A stretch of DNA of 64,000 nucleotides from NCBI GenBank assembly GCA_964407665.1, contig CAYOWK010000010.1:1-64000 (forward strand), in the 5' to 3' direction. Source of the DNA: CAYOWK01 sp964407665. GTDB taxonomy: Bacteria > Pseudomonadota > Alphaproteobacteria > Caulobacterales > Hyphomonadaceae. The notes under the pieces are model-generated. The model saw only the letters and a program-made list of their open reading frames with translations, did not search any database and was not told where the DNA came from. Shown piece after piece: positions 43,789 through 52,831 of this stretch (position 1 is its first letter; every line of letters starts with the position of its first letter). The translations under genes were made by a program, and so were the position numbers.

Positions 43789-44832
43789 ATGGCCGGAATG
43801 CGTGGTTTGATTGCCGGGGCGCTTGCGGCGATCGCTGTGGCCGGGGCGGCCCCGGCTGTGTCCGAGCCCGTCGTGGTCAAGTCGGGCGCCGCGCAGCTTC
43901 CCACCTCAGGCCTCATCATAGATCTGCCTGCCAATCCCGCGCTTACGTACAAGGTGGCCGGCAGCTGGGCGCTGGCAGACGCGCCGCCAAACTTCGATAC
44001 GCGCGATATCGTGGACGAGTACAATGTCTCAACGGGCGCGCTATACGCCGGGAACTGGGTGCTGGTCGGATACTTCACGGCGGGCGGCTGCGACGGCGTG
44101 CTGAAAGGTGAGACGCTCGACAAGTCGTGGACCACGGAAACGACAGTGTGGGGAGAGACGTGGCTGGTCCGCGGCGGGGTCTACACATTCTCCAGTGAGC
44201 TTGGACGCAAGCCAGCCGCCGTCCTCTGCCGGTCGAATGCAGCCGGGCAGAGCCTCGTATTGTACCGCTTCCTTGTCGATCAACCCGAGACGCTCGGGCA
44301 GGCCGATATCCTGCGCAACGTGACCCAGGCCGGCGTGCTGGAATCAGCGTCGAAGTCGTACAATGCGGGACGGACAGCCGACATCCTTCCCCTGCGCAGA
44401 CCCGAGACTCGCAATCGCGGTTCGACGCCAGCCAACCGCACGACGACGCTGGGGACGACCGGACTGGTCGTCTCCTTCCCGGATGACGGGTACGTCTGGT
44501 TGCCGGAGGCCGATCAGGATGTCGACTTCATCACCCGGATGGCGCCGAGCCTGCCGGAACTGAGCATCGAGGTAGTCGTGGTGCCGGGCGAGACCTGCGC
44601 CGGCTTCCTGCCCAAGATCGAGGACCAGCAACCCGGTCTGAAACCCCGCAACGCGCCCGCAGGCTGGATGACCGGCCCCACCCTGATCGTTGAAGGCGAG
44701 ACGGAGCTCACGATCTGCCAGAACAGCGGAGGCGGCGCGAAGCTGGTCGGACTGTTCATGCCGCCGGGGCAGACCGATCTGACGGTCCTGCATCCCATCA
44801 TCATCGCGCTCGGCAACGCGCGGAAGCCGTAG
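43789..44832 (+). CDS. Secreted protein of unknown function
   Basis: 347 residues from ATG 43789 (GGGAGAG upstream). Signal peptide MAGMRGLIAGALAAIAVAGA. The mature protein appears to have two related halves. The first has LIIDLPANPALTYKVAGSW, GALYAGNWVLVGYF and VWGETWLVRGG. The second has TGLVVSFPDDGYVWLPEADQ, ELSIEVVVVPGETCAGF and LTICQNSGGGAKLVGLF. Cysteine pairs (GGCDG, VLCRS; ETCAGF, TICQN) may be disulfides. Family not recognised; probably periplasmic. Confidence 0.65.
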   Translation: MAGMRGLIAGALAAIAVAGAAPAVSEPVVVKSGAAQLPTSGLIIDLPANPALTYKVAGSWALADAPPNFDTRDIVDEYNVSTGALYAGNWVLVGYFTAGGCDGVLKGETLDKSWTTETTVWGETWLVRGGVYTFSSELGRKPAAVLCRSNAAGQSLVLYRFLVDQPETLGQADILRNVTQAGVLESASKSYNAGRTADILPLRRPETRNRGSTPANRTTTLGTTGLVVSFPDDGYVWLPEADQDVDFITRMAPSLPELSIEVVVVPGETCAGFLPKIEDQQPGLKPRNAPAGWMTGPTLIVEGETELTICQNSGGGAKLVGLFMPPGQTDLTVLHPIIIALGNARKP

Positions 44833-44992
44833 GCCGCTGCCGTTGGGGCGCCTGCCCTCTTCGCGAAGTGTTGACCACAGGGACATACCGGATTTTCAAG
44901 GTACGCTTGTGAGCCTGGGCGCGCGCCTGTAGTCTGATCATGCAGTGAATGATCCGGCGTCGTAGAGCGCCTGCTGCGCGGAGGAGGCCCCC

Positions 44993-46990
44993 ATGAATCG
45001 CAAGGCAATCGGTATCTCGCTCGCAGTGCTGGCCTTAGCCGCCGCAGCCGGTGTGGCAGCCACCGCGCAGACGGCCCGCATCGCAGCTTCGGTGACGCAG
45101 GTGACGGTTGCGGAGAAGGCCGAGAACTTCCGCCTCACCGACCATAACTCCTATTCCCACGAGCTGTTCTATTACCGGAATGCGCCGGCCATCGTGCTGA
45201 TCTCGCAGACCAGCGACTCCGCGCACATCAAGGCGGCGGCTCCAGCCATCAAGGAACTGCAGACGCGGTTCGGCGGCGCTGACGGCGCAAAATTCTTCTT
45301 CCTCAACTCCAGCCTCACGGATACGCGCGAGGCGGCAGGCGCGCAGATGAAGGCGCTCGGGCTCGATATTCCGGTCCTGATGGATGACATGCAGCTGGTC
45401 GGCGAAAGCCTCGGCGTCAGCCGCACCGCAGAGGTCGTTGTGATCGACCCCAAGGGCTGGAAGGTCGTCTACCACGGCCCCATCGACAACCGCTTCGCTG
45501 GCAAGACGCCGCAGAAGGCCGCCAAGGCGAAGGACGCGTATCTTGCGGCGGCGCTTGAGCAGCAGCTGGCCGGCAAGCCGGTGACGCAGGCGAGCGTGAA
45601 GATCCAGACGCCGCAGCTCTCCTTCCCGGAACGCGCCGCCCGCGAGGACTTCGCGAACATTTCCTATGAGTCCGACATTGCTCCAGTTCTGCAGAAGAAC
45701 TGCGTGGCCTGCCATACGGAAGGCGGCATCGCCCCCTTCCCGATGAACAGCTACGAGGTTGTGAAGGGCTTCGCCCCGATGATCCGTGAGGCCCTGCGCA
45801 CCGACCGCATGCCGCCCTACAACGCCGACGAGCACATCGGGAACCTCAAGGATTCGATGAACCTGTCCGCCAAGGACACCAAGATGCTGGTGCACTGGAT
45901 CGAGGCCGGCGCGCCGCGCGGCAAGTCCGGCGCCGATCCGCTCAAGGTCGCCGCGAAGGTTGCGCCGGAGTGGGAGCTGGGCGAGCCGGACACGATCATC
46001 ACGCTGCCGGAGTTCAGGGTGCCCGCCTCAGGCGTGGTCGACTACCAGAACCCCGTCCTGAAATCGCCGCTGACCGAGGGCCGCTGGCTGCGCGCCTCGA
46101 CCGTGAACGTCGGTGATCGCCAGGCGGTCCACCACCTGCTCTCGCCGGTCGGCGGCTATGCGGTCGGCGCGGAATCCACCGTGTTCCCGAAGGGCACCGG
46201 CGTCTGGGCCGAACCAGGCGCGAACCTGCGGTTCCAGCTCCACTACACGCCCTATGGCAAGGAGACGACGGACGTCACCCGCGTGGGCCTCTACTTCTAT
46301 CCGAAGGACCAGCAGCCGGAGCTGATCCGGCGCTCGGCGGTGGTGCTGAATGCGGGCATCGAGATCCCCGCGAACACGCCGCGCCACGAGGAGACCGCGT
46401 ACATAACCTTCCCGAAGGATGCGATCCTCTACTCGGTTTATCCCCACGCCCACTATCGCGGCGAGAACATGCACGTCTCGATCCAGCGCCCCGGCGAGGC
46501 AGAGGAGATGATTCTCTCCCTGCCCAAGTATGATTTCAACTGGCAGCGCGGCTACGAGTTCGCCAAGCCGGTTAAGCTGCCGCCGGGCACGAAGCTGATC
46601 ACGCGCTACCAGTACGACAACTCGAAGCACAATCCGGCCAACCCCGACCCGTCGATCAAGGTCACCTGGGGCGAACAGTCGTGGGAAGAGATGCAGTACA
46701 CCGCCTTCGGCTTCGGCTGGGCGGACGAGACAGTGAAGAACCCGAAACCGGAGTACATGGACCTGCTGACCGCCACCCGCACCTTCGGGATGCTGGACAG
46801 CAATATCGACGGGAAGGTCGCGCGCAACGAGGTGCGGGGACGGATGGGCCAGATGGTGACTGCGAACTTCGACCGCCTCGACACCAGCAAGGACGGCTTC
46901 CTCGATCCGAAGGAGCTGGACGGCGTCTCGCGCATGATGAGCAGCCGCATTGCAGCTGCCGAAGGCGAAGGCATCGCGAAGTCGGAGTAA
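44993..46990 (+). CDS. Secreted redoxin-cytochrome c-copper monooxygenase-like fusion with EF-hands
   Basis: 665 residues with signal peptide (IGISLAVLALAAAAGVAATA). In order: a thioredoxin-fold redoxin-like domain (40-200) in which the usual catalytic Cys is absent (LISQTSDSAHIK). Then a cytochrome c-like haem motif CVACH (237-241) with MPPYNAD downstream as axial region. Then a PHM/DBM-like copper type II monooxygenase fold with VHHLLSPVGG, FQLHYTPYG and the HxH in YPHAHYRG. Finally two EF-hand-like loops (DSNIDGKVARNE and DTSKDGFLDPKE). It is probably a periplasmic oxidoreductase with unknown substrate. A strong terminator follows. Confidence 0.8.
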   Translation: MNRKAIGISLAVLALAAAAGVAATAQTARIAASVTQVTVAEKAENFRLTDHNSYSHELFYYRNAPAIVLISQTSDSAHIKAAAPAIKELQTRFGGADGAKFFFLNSSLTDTREAAGAQMKALGLDIPVLMDDMQLVGESLGVSRTAEVVVIDPKGWKVVYHGPIDNRFAGKTPQKAAKAKDAYLAAALEQQLAGKPVTQASVKIQTPQLSFPERAAREDFANISYESDIAPVLQKNCVACHTEGGIAPFPMNSYEVVKGFAPMIREALRTDRMPPYNADEHIGNLKDSMNLSAKDTKMLVHWIEAGAPRGKSGADPLKVAAKVAPEWELGEPDTIITLPEFRVPASGVVDYQNPVLKSPLTEGRWLRASTVNVGDRQAVHHLLSPVGGYAVGAESTVFPKGTGVWAEPGANLRFQLHYTPYGKETTDVTRVGLYFYPKDQQPELIRRSAVVLNAGIEIPANTPRHEETAYITFPKDAILYSVYPHAHYRGENMHVSIQRPGEAEEMILSLPKYDFNWQRGYEFAKPVKLPPGTKLITRYQYDNSKHNPANPDPSIKVTWGEQSWEEMQYTAFGFGWADETVKNPKPEYMDLLTATRTFGMLDSNIDGKVARNEVRGRMGQMVTANFDRLDTSKDGFLDPKELDGVSRMMSSRIAAAEGEGIAKSE

Positions 46991-47012
46991 GCTCTGGCGA
47001 GGTCAGAACGCC

Positions 47013-47036
47013 GGGCGGACCGGAAACGGTCCGCCC
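47013..47036 (+). terminator. Strong hairpin terminator after the fusion oxidoreductase
   Basis: GGGCGGACCG-GAAA-CGGTCCGCCC is a perfect 10-bp stem with a GNRA-like tetraloop. It lies between converging genes and may serve both. Confidence 0.75.
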
Positions 47037-47044
47037 GCTTTCAT

Positions 47045-47557
47045 TCAGGACGGGCTCGGCCACTTGCTGAGGATGGTCGCAGCGTCGAAATAGTCGCGAT
47101 AGACGGTGATCAGGCCGTCATGAACCTCATAGACGCCCGTCACCGGCAGCTCGACCCAGCCCGTGGACAGGAGATGCCGGTCGAGGCGTTCGAGGAAGAC
47201 GACCGGCCCGGCGGTCGCCTCGCGCAGGATGTCGAGCCTGTTCTCGATGGTCGGCGCAAAGAAGGGCTCCAGCACGCTGCGGATGCCTGCAGGGCCGCGA
47301 ACGGTGGACATCGGTATGTTCGTATACTCGCAGTCTGCCGACACGTATGTGAGTGCGGTGTCGTAGTCCTTGACCGCCATGGCCGCGTTGAAGGCCTTCA
47401 CGATCTCGATGGGCGTTTTGGTCATTGAGGTCTCCTGGGTGAACGTTGGTTCTGTTGTGCAGGACGACGCCATGCCAGCCGCCAGCACGCTGGCGCCGAC
47501 AATCATCCGGCGGCGGTCGATGGGAACGACCCGTGGGGCGGCCATTCCCCTATTCAT
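47045..47557 (-). CDS. Limonene-epoxide hydrolase/SnoaL-like protein with exported N-terminus
   Basis: 170 residues. The first 45 carry a Tat-like or lipoprotein signal (PIDRRRMIVGASVLAAGMAS, then SC). The remainder is an LEH/NTF2-type domain: IEIVKAFNAAMAVKDYDTAL, CEYTNIPMSTVRGPAGIRSV, and VTGVYEVHDGLITVYRDYFD with the acidic active-site pattern. ATG 47557 overlaps the stop of the membrane-protein gene, suggesting coupling. However, ATG 47425 has a textbook AGGAG site and would give a cytoplasmic 126-residue enzyme; both forms may be made. Confidence 0.75.
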   Translation of the reverse strand: MNRGMAAPRVVPIDRRRMIVGASVLAAGMASSCTTEPTFTQETSMTKTPIEIVKAFNAAMAVKDYDTALTYVSADCEYTNIPMSTVRGPAGIRSVLEPFFAPTIENRLDILREATAGPVVFLERLDRHLLSTGWVELPVTGVYEVHDGLITVYRDYFDAATILSKWPSPS

Positions 47558-47990
47558 TTGCCCCGGCCTTTGCCGGCCTGAGACTCCCGCCTGCGAGGAC
47601 GGGAACCAGATAGCCGACCAGCAGGGCCGTGTTGGGAATGACATTCAGCGCAAAGCCAGTGGCGACCGACAGGGCGCTGTCGGTGACGTACCAGGCGACG
47701 ACGCCGGCGGTGAGGCCAACCCAAACCGGCCGCGCACGGTCGCCGAGCTGGAATGCGGCCTGCATCACCATGAGCATGGTTACGGCCCACCCGATGGAGA
47801 CGCAGCCCATCACGGCCAGGCTGAAGCGCATCGAGGGAACGAGGTCGAGGTCGTCGGGCGCCCGCAGCGTACTGAACACCCACCGCACAGGTCCGCTTGT
47901 GGCGTCGAACGCGCCTCCGGCGAGCACCAGCCCAAAAATGACGACGCCGATGCACCAGACGTTCAGCCAACCACGCCAGAATGCCGACAT
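47550..47990 (-). CDS. Four-helix membrane protein of unknown function
   Basis: 146 residues from ATG 47990 (GGAGGAGA site). Four hydrophobic segments are visible: WLNVWCIGVVIFGLVLAGGA, FSLAVMGCVSIGWAVTMLMV, VWVGLTAGVVAWYVTDSALS and VIPNTALLVGYLVPVLAGG. Charged residues are sparse. It lies upstream of and overlaps the LEH-like gene. Not assigned to a family with confidence. Confidence 0.7.
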   Translation of the reverse strand: MSAFWRGWLNVWCIGVVIFGLVLAGGAFDATSGPVRWVFSTLRAPDDLDLVPSMRFSLAVMGCVSIGWAVTMLMVMQAAFQLGDRARPVWVGLTAGVVAWYVTDSALSVATGFALNVIPNTALLVGYLVPVLAGGSLRPAKAGANE

Positions 47991-48143
47991 GCCTGCTCTC
48001 CTCCCGGATCTGCTTTTCACAGACCTAGGCAGGCGGATGCAGGCCAGCAATTACCTGGGAGGTAAGTGTTCAGAATACCGCGACGAGCAATCTGGCGCCG
48101 AGACCGGGCGCTCGAGGGTCGCCCTGCCCGCCCAGTCGCCGCC

Positions 48144-48758
48144 CTACTTGAGGCCAGGCCGCTCCAGCATGCGCTCGCGCCACGCGGCAAGGTTCGTGTG
48201 CGTCTCCCATGGGCGGAACTTCACGATGCGCCCGAACCCCATCGCGACGTGCAGCGTGATGTCGGCAATCGTGAACCGATCGCCGGCGACATAGGGCGCA
48301 GCGCCCAGCCGTTCGTCGAACCGGGCGATCGCGCGGCGCGCGCGGCCCTCGGAGATCGCCGCCCACTCCGGACACTGCGGTTTCTCGAGTTCGGCCATCG
48401 CCGGATGCGAGTTCCGGAACCAGTGGCCGATCTGCGAGAGATAGGTCATCTCCACGCGCCGGTCCCACATCTCGATGAAGGCGCGCTCCTTGAAATCCAC
48501 GCCCATGAGGTTCGGCTCCGGATAGAGCCCCTCGAAATAGGTGCAGATAGCGCGGCTTTCGGTCAGCGCCTCGCCCTCCTCAAGGTCCAGGGCGGGGACA
48601 TGCCCGAACGGGCTGAGCGCCACATAGGACGGCTGACGGTGGTCCTGGTTGATGATGTTCACCTCGACGCGGGGGACCTCATCCCACACGCCCTTCTCCT
48701 GCAGGAAGAAGCGCACCCGGTCCGGATTGGGCGCCATCGCCGCGACGTAGAGTTTCAT
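48144..48758 (-). CDS. Glutathione S-transferase
   Basis: 204 residues. The thioredoxin-like N-terminal domain has the cis-proline and glutathione-binding sequence PFGHVPALDLEEG, then ALTESRAICTYFEGLYP. The all-helical C-terminal domain carries the N-capping box motif RFTIADITLHVAM. The first strand MKLYVAAMAPNPDRVRFFL has no catalytic Cys; a Ser/Tyr-type or nonclassical enzyme is possible. Cytoplasmic detoxification or reductive role. Confidence 0.9.
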   Translation of the reverse strand: MKLYVAAMAPNPDRVRFFLQEKGVWDEVPRVEVNIINQDHRQPSYVALSPFGHVPALDLEEGEALTESRAICTYFEGLYPEPNLMGVDFKERAFIEMWDRRVEMTYLSQIGHWFRNSHPAMAELEKPQCPEWAAISEGRARRAIARFDERLGAAPYVAGDRFTIADITLHVAMGFGRIVKFRPWETHTNLAAWRERMLERPGLK

Positions 48759-48936
48759 CTGCCTTCAGCTCCCCGGGAACCGCGCCGGACAACCTGCGGG
48801 CGCCGCCTTCCTGATCGACCGACTCATAGCCGAAGCCCTCCAAACACCAAAGGCGCACGCCGGCGACAGTCCAGAACGGGGCTTGCCCTTGCCGGACATT
48901 CACAACATGTATTCGAGACGATCATGGGAACCCCGC

Positions 48937-49716
48937 ATGACTGCGCTTCTGGTCCGAGACCTTTCCAAGAGCTTCGGCGGCAAGAAGGCGGTCGACGGCG
49001 TCAGCTTCACCGTGAACCGGGGCGAACTCTACGCCCTGCTCGGCCCGAACGGGGCCGGCAAGACCACCACGTTGCGGATGGTAGCCGGACTTCTCTCGGC
49101 AGATAGCGGCCTGATCGAGGTGCTGGGCGTGGACGCCCGCAAGGACCCTATCGGAGCCAAGAAGCTGATCGCCTGGCTGCCGGATGAACCGCTGCTCTAC
49201 GACAAGCTGACCGTGTGGGAGTATCTCGAATTCGTGGCCGGGCTCTGGCGGATCGACGCGAAGACGGCGCGCGGTCGCGCCGAAGAACTGCTCACGATGC
49301 TGGGCCTGTGGGACAATCGAAACGACCGCTGCGAGACCTTCTCGCGGGGCATGAAGCAGAAGGCCGTGCTGGCGGGCGCCCTGATCCACGAGCCGAAGCT
49401 TTTGATGCTGGACGAGCCGCTGACGGGGCTCGACGCCGCCGCCTCGCGGTTCGTGAAGGACCTGATCCGGCAGAAAGTCGCGGACGGCGCATCGGTGATC
49501 CTGACCACACACATTCTCGAAGTGGCCGAGCGCATGGCGGACCGGATCGGCATCATCCAGAACGGGCGACTTCTGATCGAGGGCGCTCTGGGCCAGCTGC
49601 AGGCGCGCGCGGGCGCCGAAGGAAAATCCCTGGAAGACGTATTCCTGTCGCTGATCGCGGAGACGCCTGCGGCAGGGCCGGCGGCTGGCGAAACCGGAGC
49701 GGCGGCGTCCGCATGA
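48937..49716 (+). CDS. ABC transporter ATP-binding protein
   Basis: 259 residues from ATG 48937 (MTALLVRDLSKSFGGKKAVD). Walker A LLGPNGAGKTTTLRM, a Q-loop variant WLPDEPLLYDKLTVWEY, signature FSRGMKQKAVLAGAL (an SxGMxQK-type LSGGQ), Walker B LLMLDEPLTGLDAAA and switch His in LTTHILE are present. It is an export-type NatA/CcmA-like ATPase. Its stop overlaps the permease start (ATGA), so the pair is co-translated. Confidence 0.93.
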   Translation: MTALLVRDLSKSFGGKKAVDGVSFTVNRGELYALLGPNGAGKTTTLRMVAGLLSADSGLIEVLGVDARKDPIGAKKLIAWLPDEPLLYDKLTVWEYLEFVAGLWRIDAKTARGRAEELLTMLGLWDNRNDRCETFSRGMKQKAVLAGALIHEPKLLMLDEPLTGLDAAASRFVKDLIRQKVADGASVILTTHILEVAERMADRIGIIQNGRLLIEGALGQLQARAGAEGKSLEDVFLSLIAETPAAGPAAGETGAAASA

Positions 49717-51266
49717 TTCCGCTGATGGGACGCCCCGGCGGCGCGGTGTGGTTGCTGACGCACGAATTGCGTCTGGCCTGGCGGCGCGGCAAGACGAAGA
49801 GCAAGGGCGGCCTGACGTCCCTGCTGTTCGTTGGCGCGCTGGCGGCCGCGTGGCTGGTCTTCTCCTACATCATCTTCAAGCCTATCGGTCAGAGTATCAT
49901 GCCGCCGCCGCTGGGGGTGAGCCAGGCCGATGGCGTCGCACTTCTCGTCATCTCCATCGCCATGGGTTTTGTGGCGACCCTGATGATCAGCCAGGCCATC
50001 CAGCGAGCCATCGAAGCGATCTATGTTCGAAACGATCTCGACCTGTTGCTGTCCTCGCCCCTGTCCGGCTGGACCGTCCTCATCGTGCGATCAACCGGCA
50101 TCGCGGTGAGCCTGCTGCCGCTCTATGCGGGGCTCCTGCTGCCGCCAATCTTCTGGCTGACGATCTTCAACTCGCCGCTCTGGCTGGCGGCGATCCCGTC
50201 GCTGGTTGCAACCGCCTTTATCGCATCCGGCTTCGCGCTGCTGCTCGTGTCGGGTCTCTTCCGGCTGATCGGTCCGAAGAACACGCGCGTCGTGGCGCAG
50301 GTGATGAGCCTGCTGATCGGCGCCGGAGTGTTTCTGGTGTTCCAGTTGCCCAACCTCTCGCGCCGGTATTCTGGCGGCGGTGACGAGGAGGAAGACCGCT
50401 GGATCGCCTTCTTCACCAACATTCAGATTGACGCCACAGCGCCGTGGTTCCTGCCCGCGCGGGCGCTGACGGGCGACCTGCTGGCGGCGCTGGCGCTGAT
50501 CGTCCTCGCGGCGTTGCTGTTTCCACTCGGCGTATGGGTGTTCAGCCAGCGCTATGTGGCGGACGCTGCCGCGGCCTCGACCATGGGCTCGAGCCGCCGG
50601 AAGGCCGATACGCGCGTCCGCAACGTCCAGGGCGGGCTGAACCGCTCCATCATCCGCAAGGAGCTGCGGCTGATCTTCCGTGATCCCGTGCTGATCTCGC
50701 GGATCGGCCTGCAGATCGTCTACCTGATCCCGCTGGCCTTCATCCTGGTGCGGCCCGAGGAACCCGGCGGACTGTTCCAGGCGGCGGCGTTTGCGCCTGT
50801 GCTGACGCTGCTGGCGTCGTCCCTCGCGGGCAGCCTCGCCTGGATCACGATCTCGGCGGAGGACGTGCCCGACCTGATTGCGGCCGCGCCCGTTCCAAGA
50901 CCGGCCATCGAGCGCGGCAAGATCGCTGCCGCCGTGGCGCCCGTCATGGGGCTTATGGCCATTCCGCTGGGCGCGCTGGCCGTCCATTCGGTCATCCCCG
51001 CCCTCTGGGCCATCGCTGGCGTTCTGGCCGGCATGCTGTCTGCGGCGACCATCCAGATCTGGAGGCAGACGCCGGGCTCCCGCCGCGATTTCATGCGCAA
51101 GCGGGCGCAAGGCTCGATGGTGGCGCAGTTCGGACAGAGCTTCGTGGCGCTGCTGATCTCCGGCGCCGCAGGCCTTGGAGCCTATGGCCTGCCGTGGCTG
51201 GCGATCATTCCGGCGATCCTGGCGCTGGCGATCTTCGGCGCCCTGCACCGGACAGCCGAGGCCTGA
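49713..51266 (+). CDS. ABC exporter permease
   Basis: 517 residues with about ten to twelve membrane helices in two halves, separated by a soluble region around 280-310 (STMGSSRRKADTRVRNVQGG). Early segments are LLFVGALAAAWLVFSYIIF and ALLVISIAMGFVATLMISQA; coupling-helix-like NDLDLLLSSPLSGWTV follows. The layout resembles large ABC-2-type permeases. ATG 49713 overlaps the ATPase stop by four bases. Substrate unknown. Confidence 0.88.
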   Translation: MIPLMGRPGGAVWLLTHELRLAWRRGKTKSKGGLTSLLFVGALAAAWLVFSYIIFKPIGQSIMPPPLGVSQADGVALLVISIAMGFVATLMISQAIQRAIEAIYVRNDLDLLLSSPLSGWTVLIVRSTGIAVSLLPLYAGLLLPPIFWLTIFNSPLWLAAIPSLVATAFIASGFALLLVSGLFRLIGPKNTRVVAQVMSLLIGAGVFLVFQLPNLSRRYSGGGDEEEDRWIAFFTNIQIDATAPWFLPARALTGDLLAALALIVLAALLFPLGVWVFSQRYVADAAAASTMGSSRRKADTRVRNVQGGLNRSIIRKELRLIFRDPVLISRIGLQIVYLIPLAFILVRPEEPGGLFQAAAFAPVLTLLASSLAGSLAWITISAEDVPDLIAAAPVPRPAIERGKIAAAVAPVMGLMAIPLGALAVHSVIPALWAIAGVLAGMLSAATIQIWRQTPGSRRDFMRKRAQGSMVAQFGQSFVALLISGAAGLGAYGLPWLAIIPAILALAIFGALHRTAEA

Positions 51267-51283
51267 TGGCCCGCATACAGAAC

Positions 51284-51311
51284 GGCCCCCGATCCGTTGG
51301 GATCGAGGGCC
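51284..51311. terminator. Hairpin between converging genes
   Basis: GGCCCCCGATCC (51284-51295), GTTG loop, GGATCGAGGGCC (51300-51311); one mismatch in a 12-bp stem. It lies between the permease and the 3-hydroxyacyl-CoA dehydrogenase, which converge, and probably acts bidirectionally. Confidence 0.65.
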
Positions 51312-51340
51312 GCTGATCTCAGAACGTCTGACAGAGCAGC

Positions 51341-52663
51341 CTAGACCTTGATGGCCTGGGCGGGGAAGTCGGACAGCTTGCGGCCTTCGGCGGCGTACCT
51401 GCGCAGCAGGTCCGAGACCTTGATGTCCGGCACATTGGCCGACACGCGCTCGACGACCTTCACAACGCGGTCGAGGCCGACGACGTCGCCCAGGAACATC
51501 GGGCCGCCCTTGTCCTGCGGCCAGCCGTAGCCGTTCAGCCAGACCACATCAATGTCGCTGGCGGTCTGGGCCATGCCCTCCTCCAGGATGGCGCAGCCTT
51601 CATTGATCATCGGGAAGACGCACTCCTCGACGATCTCTTCCTGCGAAACCGAGCGCTGGGCCACGCCGCTTTCCGCGGCGAACTCGCGCACGATGGCGGC
51701 GACTTCATCGGAGGGACGGCCAATGCGGTTTTCGTCGTAGTCGTAGTACCCGGCCCCGGACTTCTGGCCACGGCGCGGCGTGCGCTCGCAGATCATGTCG
51801 CGCAGCGGGTTGGCGGTCTTGGCGCCCGGCTTCCAGCCGATATCGAGACCCGCAAGGTCGGACATCTGGTACGGGCCCATCTTGAAGCCGAACTTGTTGA
51901 AGGCGGCGTCGATGTCCCACGGCATGGCGCCGGCCTTGAGCAGCGCGCCAGCCGGCTGGCCGCGCTTGTAGAGGATGCGATTGCCGATGAAGCCCGGGCA
52001 GACGCCGGCGAGAGCCGCAACCTTGCCGATCTTCTTCGCCAGATCCATCGCGGTGGCGACCACCTCGTCAGAGGTGTGCTTGGCGCGGACGATCTCAAGC
52101 AGCTTCATGACGTTGGCGGGCGAGAAGAAGTGCAGACCGATCACGTCCTGCGGGCGCTTCACCACCGAGGCGACTTCGTTGATGTCGAGCGCCGAGGTGT
52201 TGGTGGCGAGGATCGCGCCGGGTTTGCAGATCCGGTCGAGGTCCGAAAAGATGTCCTTCTTGACGGCCATGTCCTCGAAGACGGCTTCGATGACGAGGTC
52301 GCAGTCCGCGAGGTCTTCCCGGTTCAGCGAGCCCGTGAGCAGTCCCATGCGGATGCCCACTTCCTCCTGGGGGAAGCGGCCCTTGTCGGCAGAATTCTGG
52401 TAGTTCTTGCGGATTACGCCAAGACCGCGATCCAGCGCCGCCTGCTGGACTTCCACGATCGTCACCGGGATGCCGACATTGGCGAAGTTCATCGAAATGC
52501 CGCCGCCCATCGTGCCGGCGCCGATGACGCCGACCTTTTTGATCGGCTTGATCGCGGTGCCGGCCGGCAGGCCGACCACGTTCCACGCCTTCTTCGTGGA
52601 GGCGGAAATGTAGGTGGAAAGCTCGGCTTCGGACGCCGCAGGTTCGAACACGGATTTGGTCAT
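51341..52663 (-). CDS. 3-hydroxyacyl-CoA dehydrogenase (NAD-binding, FadB/FadJ-like without hydratase domain)
   Basis: 440 residues. An N-terminal 40-residue extension precedes the NAD-binding Rossmann motif VGVIGAGTMGGGISMNFANV. LVIEAVFEDMAVKKDIF, TNTSALDINEVASVV and the catalytic-type HFFSPANVMKLLEIV follow, with two C-terminal dimerisation domains (GFIGNRIL, AGLDIGWKPG, EECVFPMINEGCAILEEG, WLNGYGWP). It oxidises 3-hydroxyacyl-CoA in beta-oxidation. It lacks the enoyl-CoA hydratase half of FadB/FadJ. Confidence 0.93.
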   Translation of the reverse strand: MTKSVFEPAASEAELSTYISASTKKAWNVVGLPAGTAIKPIKKVGVIGAGTMGGGISMNFANVGIPVTIVEVQQAALDRGLGVIRKNYQNSADKGRFPQEEVGIRMGLLTGSLNREDLADCDLVIEAVFEDMAVKKDIFSDLDRICKPGAILATNTSALDINEVASVVKRPQDVIGLHFFSPANVMKLLEIVRAKHTSDEVVATAMDLAKKIGKVAALAGVCPGFIGNRILYKRGQPAGALLKAGAMPWDIDAAFNKFGFKMGPYQMSDLAGLDIGWKPGAKTANPLRDMICERTPRRGQKSGAGYYDYDENRIGRPSDEVAAIVREFAAESGVAQRSVSQEEIVEECVFPMINEGCAILEEGMAQTASDIDVVWLNGYGWPQDKGGPMFLGDVVGLDRVVKVVERVSANVPDIKVSDLLRRYAAEGRKLSDFPAQAIKV

Positions 52664-52831
52664 GGCTCAGGTCCCTGATCGCAGGCGGGACCATCCTCAG
52701 GCCCCGCAAAGAACAGCGGTTTCCGTGCCCCCTTCGCCGCCCGGCGTCAACATCCACAGCGCTCCGGCGCGGCTGGTGAATCAGCCGGTGGAGGGGTACC
52801 GTTCCAGAAAACATGTCTCGGGAGGACACGC

